Below are positions 27,874 through 36,513 of a stretch of DNA of 50,123 nucleotides, piece after piece; within the stretch, counting starts at the first letter, position 1; every line of letters begins with the position of its first letter. Both the position numbers and the translations under genes were made by a program. The notes under the pieces were generated by a model. That model worked only from the letters and a program-made list of their open reading frames with translations, was not told the DNA's origin and did no database searches. This DNA is from Bacteroidota bacterium. GTDB lineage: Bacteria > Bacteroidota > Bacteroidia > JABDFU01. The stretch covers positions 11,306-61,428 of the forward strand of contig JABDFU010000010.1 in assembly GCA_013286385.1 (NCBI GenBank). The letters run 5' to 3'.

Positions 27874-28865
27874 CTTTTCTTTTGCTTTCTCAGGAAGAGC
27901 ACCATTCCTTCAGGAGCCTCGGTACCAGGTTTGAGTCTGTTTTTTTTGTAGAGTTTGTTTAGCTTGATTCCGTATTTCTGGGAAATGGAGTACATGGTTT
28001 CTCCGGCCTGGACAGTGTGAGAGTCTTCCCGGGCCCTGTTGCGTTTGGGCTGCAGGAAAATGATCATGCCCGGTTTAAACCGGGCTTTTTTATCGCTCTG
28101 AAAGTCATTGTAGCGGTATAACAGGCGGGGATCGATTCCGTATTCGGTACTGATTTCATCTATGGTTTCCCCCATACGGGTGTAAATGCATTTGCGCGAA
28201 TTGATGTATTCGATTTCCCGTTTCTCATTGGGGAGTATGTATTTTTCATCCGCAGGAGCGTAGATTTTTTTGTGCCCGTAATGATCAGGCTGGCTAAAAT
28301 AGTTTTCTACGGATGCGACCAGTTCGGGCGGTATGGGTTTGATCGTATCCAGGTAATACAATTGGTTGTCTTCGATTATTTTTATCAGGCGCCTTGCATA
28401 CAGCGGGTCAGTGGCATATCCACAGGATTTCAGGCCATTGGCCCAGCCTACGTAATCGGTGATGGGCAGTTGGAAAAGAATGGCGTACCGCGCCCTGGAT
28501 TTGAGAAAGTCAGAGTGATCGGCGTAGGAGTCGAAAACGGTTTCGTATTTACGAAAACATTCGTCTTTGGTATCGTCGTCCTGTGTGTAGGTTTGTCCGT
28601 TCCAGTTGTTGGCACATTTGATTCCGAAATGGTTGTTGGCGTATATGGCAAGGGGGCTGTTGCCTGAATTGGATTCCTGTATGCCCTGGGCCAGGGTTAT
28701 GCTGGCCGGTATTCCGTCCTTGTGCATTTCACGGATGGCGTCTTCCCTGAACTCCTCAATGTACTGGCGTGTGCTTTTGCGAACCGGTTTGGACTGGGAA
28801 TACAGGGTTTGCCCTGCAAACAGGAGAGCTGGGATTGAAAAAGCAAGCGACTTTATACCGTTCAT
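27870..28865 (-). CDS. Secreted glucosaminidase with two LysM domains
   Basis: A 331-residue protein with a signal peptide (about 1-23). Residues 30-180 are a glucosaminidase domain (ITLAQGIQESNSGNSPLA, NNHFGIKC, DPLYARRLIKIIEDNQLYYLD). Two LysM repeats follow (about 230-270 and 283-330), which bind peptidoglycan. It hydrolyses the glycan of cell-wall peptidoglycan, probably in wall turnover or division. No operon partner is evident on its 5' side. Confidence 0.93.
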   Translation of the reverse strand: MNGIKSLAFSIPALLFAGQTLYSQSKPVRKSTRQYIEEFREDAIREMHKDGIPASITLAQGIQESNSGNSPLAIYANNHFGIKCANNWNGQTYTQDDDTKDECFRKYETVFDSYADHSDFLKSRARYAILFQLPITDYVGWANGLKSCGYATDPLYARRLIKIIEDNQLYYLDTIKPIPPELVASVENYFSQPDHYGHKKIYAPADEKYILPNEKREIEYINSRKCIYTRMGETIDEISTEYGIDPRLLYRYNDFQSDKKARFKPGMIIFLQPKRNRAREDSHTVQAGETMYSISQKYGIKLNKLYKKNRLKPGTEAPEGMVLFLRKQKKS

Positions 28866-28933
28866 AACAGGAGAATAAAGTTAAACGAAGCCGATGGAGC
28901 TTTTTAACTTTTAACCTTTAATTTTTAACAATT

Positions 28934-29149
28934 TCAGGTTGAAAGAATTTCGACCAGAATGTAAATCAGGGCTATGGTGATGAGAATGGCCAGGAAGAGC
29001 CTGCGGTTTTTATAGAGGTGGAGGGGGCTTTTGTAAAGGGGTTTGGTTGCGTGCTGGTAATTGTAAAGCAGCTTTTTGAAGTCCTTGCGCTTGCTGATCT
29101 GCTCGTCTCCGGGAATCCTGGGGTCTATATGGATCTTGTACCTGGTCAT
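28934..29149 (-). CDS. Small single-TM protein paired with sigma factor
   Basis: A 71-residue protein with a charged N-terminal 48 residues and one C-terminal TM helix (about 50-68), so mainly cytoplasmic. It starts at the base next to the sigma-factor stop codon, implying tight coupling. The position suggests a membrane tether or anti-sigma-type regulator, but it lacks FecR or zinc anti-sigma signatures. Function is unknown. Confidence 0.75.
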   Translation of the reverse strand: MTRYKIHIDPRIPGDEQISKRKDFKKLLYNYQHATKPLYKSPLHLYKNRRLFLAILITIALIYILVEILST

Positions 29150-29728
29150 TTACTCCTTAAAGTTAATTTTCTTTTTGATCAGAATCTTTTTCAGTTTTTC
29201 AAGAATCCGGTAAATCTTCATCTTGGCATTGCTCTCTGTAATGCCCAATAAGCGTGCCACCTCCTGAAAGGGCCGGTTTTCAAAATAACGCAATTCGATC
29301 ATCTGGATGGCATCGGGGGGTAATTCGGTAATGGATGCCATGAGCAGTTTGTCATCTTCGGGATTTTCTGTTTCTGCTGCAATTTCCTTTATTTTTTGAC
29401 TATCCATGCTGATCACTCTGGCCGTTTTGCTTTTTCTGAAATGCATATTTACCTCATTGAGCGCGATCCTGAAAAGCCAGGCCGAGAAGGGTACCTTTCG
29501 GTATTCGAATTTTTTCAGGTGCAGCAGGGATTTAAGGAATACGGTTGAACAGAGGTCGGCTGTGAGGTCCTCGTTTGCGGTTCTGCGAAAAATAAAGACG
29601 AATATGGATTTGTAGTAGCTTTCGTAAAGGGGTTGAAACTGAGCAGGATCTTCCTGAGCAGCTTTTACCTGCCGGAGTTCCTGCTCAAGTTCGGGGATGG
29701 TTCTATGGTATCTGGATTGTTCTTTCAC
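29150..29728 (-). CDS. ECF RNA polymerase sigma factor
   Basis: A 192-residue protein with sigma-70 region 2 (about 30-100: YYKSIFVFIFRRT, PFSAWLFRIALNEV) and region 4 (about 128-180: LPPDAIQMIELRYFE, HTH EVARLLGITESNAKMKIYR). It recruits core RNA polymerase to a specific regulon, here probably envelope-related. It forms a two-gene unit with the small membrane protein. The upstream 260 bp contains the GldM-like fragment rather than an obvious regulator. Confidence 0.95.
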   Translation of the reverse strand: MKEQSRYHRTIPELEQELRQVKAAQEDPAQFQPLYESYYKSIFVFIFRRTANEDLTADLCSTVFLKSLLHLKKFEYRKVPFSAWLFRIALNEVNMHFRKSKTARVISMDSQKIKEIAAETENPEDDKLLMASITELPPDAIQMIELRYFENRPFQEVARLLGITESNAKMKIYRILEKLKKILIKKKINFKE

Positions 29729-29743
29729 TTTCGCGGAAGTTCA

Positions 29744-29986
29744 CTACAATACTCTAAAGGTAATATCATTTAGGGTTTTGGGGGTCCTGGCGGGATCTAA
29801 GGCACTTATATGACTGAACTGAACCCCGTCACCGGGCCTTATATGACGCAGGAATTCAGACGCTTCTTTGTTTTCAGCAATTTTGTAACTGCTGAACGTT
29901 TTATCGGTAATGCCGGTTGAGTTGAATATGGTGATGGTAAATCCGGTAACAGAAGTGCGCAGATCGAAAGCAAAATCGGGTTCATA
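29744..29986 (-). pseudogene. GldM C-terminal-domain-like fragment
   Basis: Between the sigma gene and the PLP deaminase, a minus-strand frame reads FTITIFNSTGITDKTFS, then FLRHIRPGDG, then KTLNDITFRVL and TAG at 29744-29746. The strand-turn-strand pattern with PGD and a final ITF.V resembles the last domain of GldM/PorM-type proteins. The frame is open upstream past 29986 into the deaminase 3' end but has no ATG, GTG or TTG. It is best read as a truncated remnant, though a coupled non-canonical start cannot be excluded. Confidence 0.42.
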
Positions 29987-29987
29987 C

Positions 29988-30839
29988 TTAAAAAGTAACA
30001 GGAAAAACTTTAAGCCCGCCGGTATGGATTGCCAGAATACGGGTACCCGGGCTGAAGAAGCCTTTTTGAATCAGATCGTAAATGCCGTAAAACATTTTTG
30101 AGGTGTAGACCGGGTCAAGAGGAATTGTTGTGGTTTTTTCAAATTCTTCAGTGAAGCGAATCAGTTCGGGGCTGGATTTTGCGTAGCCACCGAAGTGGTA
30201 GTCGCCGATGATTTGAAAATTAGCCGACTCGTTCTGCAGACCGGGCTGAAGTTGGGATACTCCTTTAAGGACAGAGAAGCCAAGAGCCTTCTGATTGGAT
30301 TGCAAGGAAAGGCCTATGCCCTGGAGGGTTGCCCCGGTGCCCCAGGGGCAACAGATGTAGTTGAAATTGTTGGAATTTACATCATTCAGGATTTCGCTGC
30401 AGCCTTTTACTCCAAGAGCGTTTGAAGCGCCTTCGGGAACCAGGTAAAATTCGCCAAATTGCTGATGAAGTTTTTTAATGAATTCTGCTGAAGTTTTTTT
30501 TCGGTAGGTTTCACGGTCGAGGTATTCGATCTGCATGCCGCATTTTTTGGCAAAACTAAGGGTTGAATTCAGAGGAAGGGTTTGTTCGCCTCTTATCAGA
30601 CCAATGGATTTGAATCCGGCCTGTTTACAGGCCGCCGCAGTTGCATGGATGTGATTCGAAAAAGCGCCTCCAAAGGTTAAGATCGTGTGCTGATCTTGCT
30701 TTTTTGCATCGAGCAGGTTGTATTTGAGTTTATAAGGTTTGTTGCCGCTGATGACGGGGTCGTTCAGGTATAAGGGAAGAACGTGCAGCCGGACACCGCG
30801 GGTTTGAAAAATGGGATTGTGGAGTTGAATCGGTTTCAA
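29988..30839 (-). CDS. ACC deaminase / D-cysteine desulfhydrase-family PLP enzyme
   Basis: A 283-residue fold-type II PLP enzyme. The probable Schiff-base lysine is K34 (SGNK in NKPYKLKYN), followed by GGAFSNH and CPWGTGATLQG for phosphate and substrate binding. The family cleaves 1-aminocyclopropane-1-carboxylate or D-cysteine, and the sequence does not discriminate between them. It is somewhat shorter than the usual ~330 residues, but both ends look complete (ending GGLKVFPVTF). Confidence 0.88.
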   Translation of the reverse strand: MKPIQLHNPIFQTRGVRLHVLPLYLNDPVISGNKPYKLKYNLLDAKKQDQHTILTFGGAFSNHIHATAAACKQAGFKSIGLIRGEQTLPLNSTLSFAKKCGMQIEYLDRETYRKKTSAEFIKKLHQQFGEFYLVPEGASNALGVKGCSEILNDVNSNNFNYICCPWGTGATLQGIGLSLQSNQKALGFSVLKGVSQLQPGLQNESANFQIIGDYHFGGYAKSSPELIRFTEEFEKTTTIPLDPVYTSKMFYGIYDLIQKGFFSPGTRILAIHTGGLKVFPVTF

Positions 30840-30883
30840 AAAAAGTGTAGAATTGAATCGTTGAAATTAGCTAAATTTAGGGC

Positions 30884-31075
30884 ATGAGCGAGTTTTCGAG
30901 CAACCTTCAACTTGATCCGGAAGATTTTTATTACAGCGAAGAGGGTTATCTGGTGTTTACAGAAAAGTATTTACTCAAGCGGGGGTATTGCTGCCAGAAC
31001 GGGTGCCGGCATTGTCCGTATGGTTTTAATAAGAAGCAAGGAAGAATAGAGAAGGAAAAAAAAGATGAAGACTAA
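30884..31075 (+). CDS. DUF5522 small Cys-rich protein
   Basis: A 63-residue protein with EDFYYSEEGYLVFTEKYLLKRG followed by CCQNGCRHCPYGF, the Cys cluster typical of DUF5522, likely binding a metal. Function is not known. It overlaps hutU by 11 bp, so it is translationally coupled and may share its regulation. Confidence 0.8.
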   Translation: MSEFSSNLQLDPEDFYYSEEGYLVFTEKYLLKRGYCCQNGCRHCPYGFNKKQGRIEKEKKDED

Positions 31076-33089
31076 TACTAAAGAATTCTGGAAACTCATT
31101 TTGCAAGGTATACCCGGGAAGTTGCCTCCGGTAAAACCCTACGATACTTCAATTAATCATGCTCCCAATCGAAAAGCTATTCTTTCGGATGAGGAGAAAC
31201 AACTGGCGGTGAGAAATGCATTGAGGTATTTCGACAGGAAATTTCACGCAGAGCTTGCTACTGAGTTTGCTGAGGAGCTGAAAATGTATGGACGTATTTA
31301 CATGTACCGTTTCAGACCGGATTATAAATTGTTTGCCAGGCCCATAAAGGACTATCGGGCCCGTTCGAAAAAGGCTGCAGCAGTAATGCATATGCTGAGC
31401 AATAATCTGGATATGGCTGTTGCGCAGCATCCGCATGAGTTGATTACGTACGGAGGGAACGGAGCGGTTTTTCAGAACTGGGCGCAATACCTGCTAACAA
31501 TGAAGTATCTGGCTGAGATGAGTGATGAGCAGACACTGGTTTTGTATTCAGGACATCCGCTTGGGGTTTTTCCTTCGAATAAGGAGGCACCCCGTGTTGT
31601 AATTACCAATGGAATGATGGTGCCCAATTACAGTAAGCCCGATGACTGGGAGCGTTTTAATGCGCTGGGCGTTACGCAATACGGTCAGATGACAGCGGGT
31701 TCGTTTATGTATATTGGACCACAGGGGATTGTGCACGGTACGACAATTACGATATTGAATGCGGGAAGAAAGTTTGTGAAGGAGGGATCGTCGAAGCCGG
31801 CCCTGGCAGGAATGGTTTTTGTCAGCGCTGGTTTGGGAGGCATGAGTGGAGCTCAGCCAAAGGCTGCAAAGATTGCCGGTGCTATCGGAGTTATAGCTGA
31901 AGTCAATCCCAAGGCAATACAGGTTCGTTTTAGTCAGGGATGGGTGGACGAAGTATTTGAGGATATTGATTTGCTAATGGGCCGGATTGAGCGGGCCCGG
32001 AAAAAAGCTGAGGCGGTTTCACTTGCGTATCAGGGAAACGTTGTGGATCTATGGGAAAAACTGGCAGAGCGAAGCATTAAAGTTGAATTGGGTACTGATC
32101 AGACTTCTTTGCACAATCCATTTGCGGGCGGTTATTATCCTGCCGGGATTTCGTTTGAAGATGCAAAGCAGATGATCAGGGAGCAGCCTGAAAAGTTTAA
32201 AAAGGAAGTGCAAAAAAGCTTGTGCAGGCAGGTGGCCGCCATCAACAAACTGGCGGCAAGGGGAATGTATTTTTTCGATTATGGAAATGCATTTTTGCTG
32301 GAAGCTTCAAGGGCAGGAGCAGAGGTGGGGGGTAGTGACCGGGAGTTCAGGTATCCTTCCTATGTTCAGGATATTTTGGGGCCGCTGTGTTTTGATTATG
32401 GCTTCGGGCCTTTCAGATGGGTATGTACTTCAGCTGATCCTGCTGATCTGGATAGCACGGACCGGATTGCCTGCAAGGTGCTGGAGAAAATAGCGAAGAA
32501 GGCCCCAAAGGAAATCAGGCAGCAACTTGCCGATAATATTCATTGGATTAAGGAAGCCCAAAAGAATAAACTGGTTGTGGGATCACAGGCCAGGATCCTG
32601 TATGCTGATGCCGAGGGCCGAATGAGAATTGCGGAGGCCTTTAATAAGGCCATTGCCTCAGGTTTGCTCTCGGCACCGATAGTACTGGGACGGGATCACC
32701 ATGATGTTTCGGGTACTGATTCTCCGTACCGGGAGACTTCAAACATTTACGATGGTTCGAGGTTTACAGCCGATATGGCTGTTCAGAATTTTGTCGGTGA
32801 CGCCTTTCGTGGCGCCACCTGGGTCTCTCTTCACAATGGCGGTGGAGTAGGATGGGGGGAGGTTATCAACGGAGGATTCGGTCTGGTGCTGGATGGGAGC
32901 AGGGAGGCTTCCCGCCGGCTGAAGTCTATGTTATTCTGGGACGTAAATAACGGAATAGCCCGGAGAAGCTGGGCCCGGAATCCTGAGGCTATCTTTGCGA
33001 TAACGAGAGCGGTAAAGGGAAATAAGAAACTTAAGGTGACGATGCCGAACCTTGTGGAGGAATCGGTATTGAATGAACTTTTCAAATAA
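31065..33089 (+). CDS. hutU: Urocanate hydratase
   Basis: A 674-residue protein, longer than the ~555 of classical HutU but with intact family motifs: GGNG at 130-133, LVLYSGHPLGVFPS, the dinucleotide-binding SAGLGGMSGAQPKAAK near 252, and a C-terminal FRGATWVSLHNGGGVGWGE. It uses tightly bound NAD to hydrate urocanate to imidazolonepropionate, the second step of histidine breakdown. No hutH, hutI or hutG is near, so the pathway genes are dispersed here. It is coupled to the DUF5522 gene. Confidence 0.95.
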   Translation: MKTNTKEFWKLILQGIPGKLPPVKPYDTSINHAPNRKAILSDEEKQLAVRNALRYFDRKFHAELATEFAEELKMYGRIYMYRFRPDYKLFARPIKDYRARSKKAAAVMHMLSNNLDMAVAQHPHELITYGGNGAVFQNWAQYLLTMKYLAEMSDEQTLVLYSGHPLGVFPSNKEAPRVVITNGMMVPNYSKPDDWERFNALGVTQYGQMTAGSFMYIGPQGIVHGTTITILNAGRKFVKEGSSKPALAGMVFVSAGLGGMSGAQPKAAKIAGAIGVIAEVNPKAIQVRFSQGWVDEVFEDIDLLMGRIERARKKAEAVSLAYQGNVVDLWEKLAERSIKVELGTDQTSLHNPFAGGYYPAGISFEDAKQMIREQPEKFKKEVQKSLCRQVAAINKLAARGMYFFDYGNAFLLEASRAGAEVGGSDREFRYPSYVQDILGPLCFDYGFGPFRWVCTSADPADLDSTDRIACKVLEKIAKKAPKEIRQQLADNIHWIKEAQKNKLVVGSQARILYADAEGRMRIAEAFNKAIASGLLSAPIVLGRDHHDVSGTDSPYRETSNIYDGSRFTADMAVQNFVGDAFRGATWVSLHNGGGVGWGEVINGGFGLVLDGSREASRRLKSMLFWDVNNGIARRSWARNPEAIFAITRAVKGNKKLKVTMPNLVEESVLNELFK

Positions 33090-33097
33090 ATTTTCTT

Positions 33098-33940
33098 ATG
33101 AAAAATGAAATTGATAGCTACTTGTTGAATCCTTTACTGGACAAAATTATTGCCGTTTTGGTCGGGATTGTTGTTATCTGGTTGATTGTAAGAGTTACGC
33201 AGCGTTTCCTGTTTTCAAAGATAAAGGACAATGGCCACCATTATAAGGCCAAAAAGGTCAGTAATTTTTTGGGTTATGCGTTAACTATCGTTTTGATTGC
33301 TTTCGTGTACAGTGATAAACTGGGCAGGTTTACCGTCGCTTTTGGTGTTGCCGGAGCAGGAATAGCATTCGCTCTGCAGGAAGTAATTGTTTCGTTTGCA
33401 GGATGGTTGGCAATTTTAATAGGAGGGTATTTCAAAACCGGTGATCGCGTTCAATTAGGGGGCATTAAAGGGGACGTAATGGATATTGGTATACTGCGAA
33501 CAACCATCATGGAAATCGGACAATGGGTGGATGCCGATTTATACAATGGAAGAATTGTATTTGTGGCAAATAGTTTTGTTTTTAAGGAGCCTGTTTTCAA
33601 TTATTCAGGTGATTTGTCTTTTTTATGGGATGAAATTAAAGTTCTGATTAAGTATGGAAGTGATTTCGAAAAAGTAAAACTTCTATTGTTAACTATCGGT
33701 AAGGAAGTAGCCGGGGATTTGTCCCAAATTTCAAGAGAACAATGGAACGCATTGCAAAATAAATACCGTCTGGAAGATGCGCAAACAGATGCCACTATTG
33801 CGGTTGTTGCCAATGAAAAATATGTGGAATTTACGTTGCGGTACGTGGTAAGTTATAAAAAAAGAAGGGCGACGAAAACAGAGTTGTTTTCAAGAATTCT
33901 GAAAGAAATTGATGACCTGAATTATGTTGCAAAAACATAA
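33098..33940 (+). CDS. MscS-family mechanosensitive channel
   Basis: A 280-residue protein with TM helices at about 15-38, 58-77 and 85-105. The pore-lining, Ala/Gly-rich segment FGVAGAGIAFALQEVIVSFA is typical of MscS TM3. A beta domain follows (GDRVQLGGIKGDV, IVFVANSFVFKEP) with a C-terminal alpha/beta region. It should open under membrane tension and release osmolytes. Its end lies 18 bp from the convergent pheT end. Confidence 0.9.
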   Translation: MKNEIDSYLLNPLLDKIIAVLVGIVVIWLIVRVTQRFLFSKIKDNGHHYKAKKVSNFLGYALTIVLIAFVYSDKLGRFTVAFGVAGAGIAFALQEVIVSFAGWLAILIGGYFKTGDRVQLGGIKGDVMDIGILRTTIMEIGQWVDADLYNGRIVFVANSFVFKEPVFNYSGDLSFLWDEIKVLIKYGSDFEKVKLLLLTIGKEVAGDLSQISREQWNALQNKYRLEDAQTDATIAVVANEKYVEFTLRYVVSYKKRRATKTELFSRILKEIDDLNYVAKT

Positions 33941-33958
33941 CCGGCAGATTGCCTTTTC

Positions 33959-36466
33959 CTAACGAATTATTGCGCCTGCTTTTTCGGTAAAGGCTTTTTG
34001 CAGACGTTCCATGATTTTTTCGATCTGGCTGTCGGTGAGGGTTTCGTTTTCGTCCTGAAGGATGAAACTGAGGGCGTAGGATTTTTTTTCGGGTTGGATT
34101 TTTCCGGCCTGAAGTTTTTCGCCCTCGTAGACGTCGAAAATGTTGACCTGGTTTAAGAATTTTTTTTCAGTCTGAAAGGCAATTTCTCTAAGTTGCTGAT
34201 AGGTGACCTGCTTGTCGATAAGTAAGGCGAGGTCGCGACGAACAGAAGGGAAACGTGGAATTTCCCGGAATTCGGTTTTGTTTTTCTTTAGGTGTTCGAT
34301 CAGATTGTCCCAGTTGAACTCGGCGTACCAGACATTCTGTTTTATGTCGAAGGTTTTGAGGTGCTGGTTTTTCACTCTGCCCAGAGATACGATACTTTTT
34401 TTTCCGGCTGATATCCGAAGGTGTTCACTCAGAAGATCGCTCGGCGGGTCGTTTGGGTCATTCGCCTGGGTTGGATTGTCTGATTTGGGCGTGTCTGTTT
34501 TTGTATTGTCGATTCCAAGGCGATTCAAAACCGCAGTAGCAGCACCTTTTATACTGAAAAAATTAGTTGATCCGGGATGTTGGGTGTTCCAGTTTTCAGT
34601 TGACGTATTACCTGTCAGAAAAAGAGCAAGCTGTTTGTTTTCGATGTATTTTCCCGAAGCTGTTTTTAAGTAAGTCTTGCCGAATTCGTAGAATTTGAGA
34701 TCGGAGTTTTTCCTGTTAAGGTTGTAGGAAATGGCTTCCAGACCACTGAATAAAAGGGTTTGGCGCATCACCTGGAGATCAGTACTCAGTGGATTCAGCA
34801 GGGTGATTTCAGAACTTTTTTCTGGTGAAGCCGATGTTTTTGAAAATGAGCGTGTCAGGGAATTTGTGAGAATTTCATTGAATCCGTTGTCGCTTAAAAA
34901 AGCAGAAACAGAATCCTGAACTTCTTCGGGATCGGGATGAATGGAATAGGTGATTGAGGAATGCAGGGTACGGGGAATTTCGATGTTGTTGTAACCGTAT
35001 ATGCGAACAATTTCCTCAATGACATCTACTTCCCTCGTAACATCTACTTTAAAAGGTGGAACCGACAATAGGAGGGCTTCGGCTCCTTCGCTCAGGATTT
35101 CAATCCCTAACGACAACAGAATTGTTTTTATGATTTTCGGATCGATTTTCTTTCCGATAAATTCGTCGCAATTGGAATAAGAGAGACCTACTTTAAAATG
35201 CCCGGCAGGGCTGGGATAGATGTCGGTAAGAGGAGAGGTGATTTCGCCTCCGGCTACTTCCAGAATCAATTGCAGAGCACGGCGAAGGGCGAACAGAGGG
35301 GCATTCGGATCTGTGCCGCGTTCAAAGCGGAAGGAGGCATCGGTTTTCAGCCCATGACGTTTCGCTGTCTTTCGTACCGAAACCGCGTTAAACCAGGCAC
35401 TTTCCAGAAATATATTTACGGTGGTCGCAGATATTCCTGAATCCGCACCACCCAATACGCCTGCTATGCAAAGCGGGTCGGTGACACTGCAGATCATCAG
35501 GTCTTCGCTGTCTAATTCTCTTTGAACGCCGTCGAGTGTTGTAAATTTTGTTTTGGCAGAAAGTTTTTTTACAAAAATTTTGTCCCCTGTAATTTTGTCT
35601 GCATCAAAAGCATGCAGGGGCTGACCCAATTCGTGAAGTACAAAATTAGTACTGTCTACTATATTGTTGATGGGTTTAAGACCGATAGAGCTCAGCCGGT
35701 TTTTTAGCCAGTCCGGAGATTCCTTAACAGTTACCCCGCTGATGTTGACTCCGCAATACCTTGGACAGGCAAGGCTGTCTTCCACGAAAACGTCGGTTTT
35801 TTTTCCGGTATCCAAAACCGTATAAGGACCCGGTTCTGGGAGACGGAGGGCCCGGGGGGCCTGGGGAGATGTATTTAAAAAGGCTCTGTAATTCAGCGCA
35901 GCCGCCAGATCTCTGGCTACTCCAAGGTGTGATGCGGCATCCGCCCGGTTAGGGGTAAGGCCGATTTCAAAAATCTGATCATCCTGAAGTTTTAAATAAA
36001 CGCTGGCTGGTTGACCAATTTCAGCGGTGTTGTCGAGAACCAGGATGCCTTCGTGAGAATTTCCAAGGCCTATTTCGTCTTCGGCACAGATCATACCTTC
36101 GGAAAGCTGTCCCCGTATTTTGGATTTTTTAATTTCAAAAGGTTCGCCGGTAATAGGGTGAAGAACGGCTCCTATTTCAGCAACCAGCACTTTTTGACCC
36201 AGGGCTACATTGGGTGCACCGCAAACAATACTCAAAGGCTGTGTCTTTCCTGTATTCACTTTGGTAAGACTCAGCCGGTCTGCATCGGGGTGTTTTTCTT
36301 TGCTGATCACTTCTCCCACGACGATGCCTTTGAGTCCGCCTTTTAGGGCGGACTTGTATTCTATGCTTTCGACTTCAAGTCCGCAATGGGTTAGAATTTC
36401 AGCAACTTCTTCCGCAGGCAATTCTGTATTTAAAAAGGTTTTTAACCAGTTGTACGAAATTTTCAT
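33959..36466 (-). CDS. pheT: Phenylalanine-tRNA ligase beta subunit
   Basis: An 835-residue protein of typical bacterial length. It has the N-terminal EMAP-like tRNA-binding domain (GLKGIVVGEVISKEKHPDADRL, about 40-150), B3/B4 domain (about 215-390), B5 region (about 410-480), synthetase core and C-terminal anticodon-binding FDX-ACB domain (about 745-835, IPRFPSVRRDLALLID). An insert rich in Thr/Asp/Pro sits at about 660-690. It forms the alpha2-beta2 enzyme with PheS, which is not in this window. Confidence 0.97.
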   Translation of the reverse strand: MKISYNWLKTFLNTELPAEEVAEILTHCGLEVESIEYKSALKGGLKGIVVGEVISKEKHPDADRLSLTKVNTGKTQPLSIVCGAPNVALGQKVLVAEIGAVLHPITGEPFEIKKSKIRGQLSEGMICAEDEIGLGNSHEGILVLDNTAEIGQPASVYLKLQDDQIFEIGLTPNRADAASHLGVARDLAAALNYRAFLNTSPQAPRALRLPEPGPYTVLDTGKKTDVFVEDSLACPRYCGVNISGVTVKESPDWLKNRLSSIGLKPINNIVDSTNFVLHELGQPLHAFDADKITGDKIFVKKLSAKTKFTTLDGVQRELDSEDLMICSVTDPLCIAGVLGGADSGISATTVNIFLESAWFNAVSVRKTAKRHGLKTDASFRFERGTDPNAPLFALRRALQLILEVAGGEITSPLTDIYPSPAGHFKVGLSYSNCDEFIGKKIDPKIIKTILLSLGIEILSEGAEALLLSVPPFKVDVTREVDVIEEIVRIYGYNNIEIPRTLHSSITYSIHPDPEEVQDSVSAFLSDNGFNEILTNSLTRSFSKTSASPEKSSEITLLNPLSTDLQVMRQTLLFSGLEAISYNLNRKNSDLKFYEFGKTYLKTASGKYIENKQLALFLTGNTSTENWNTQHPGSTNFFSIKGAATAVLNRLGIDNTKTDTPKSDNPTQANDPNDPPSDLLSEHLRISAGKKSIVSLGRVKNQHLKTFDIKQNVWYAEFNWDNLIEHLKKNKTEFREIPRFPSVRRDLALLIDKQVTYQQLREIAFQTEKKFLNQVNIFDVYEGEKLQAGKIQPEKKSYALSFILQDENETLTDSQIEKIMERLQKAFTEKAGAIIR

Positions 36467-36513
36467 ATTCGAAAGTTCAGGTCCGGCAGGACTATTTTTA
36501 TGTTGATTTAAAA

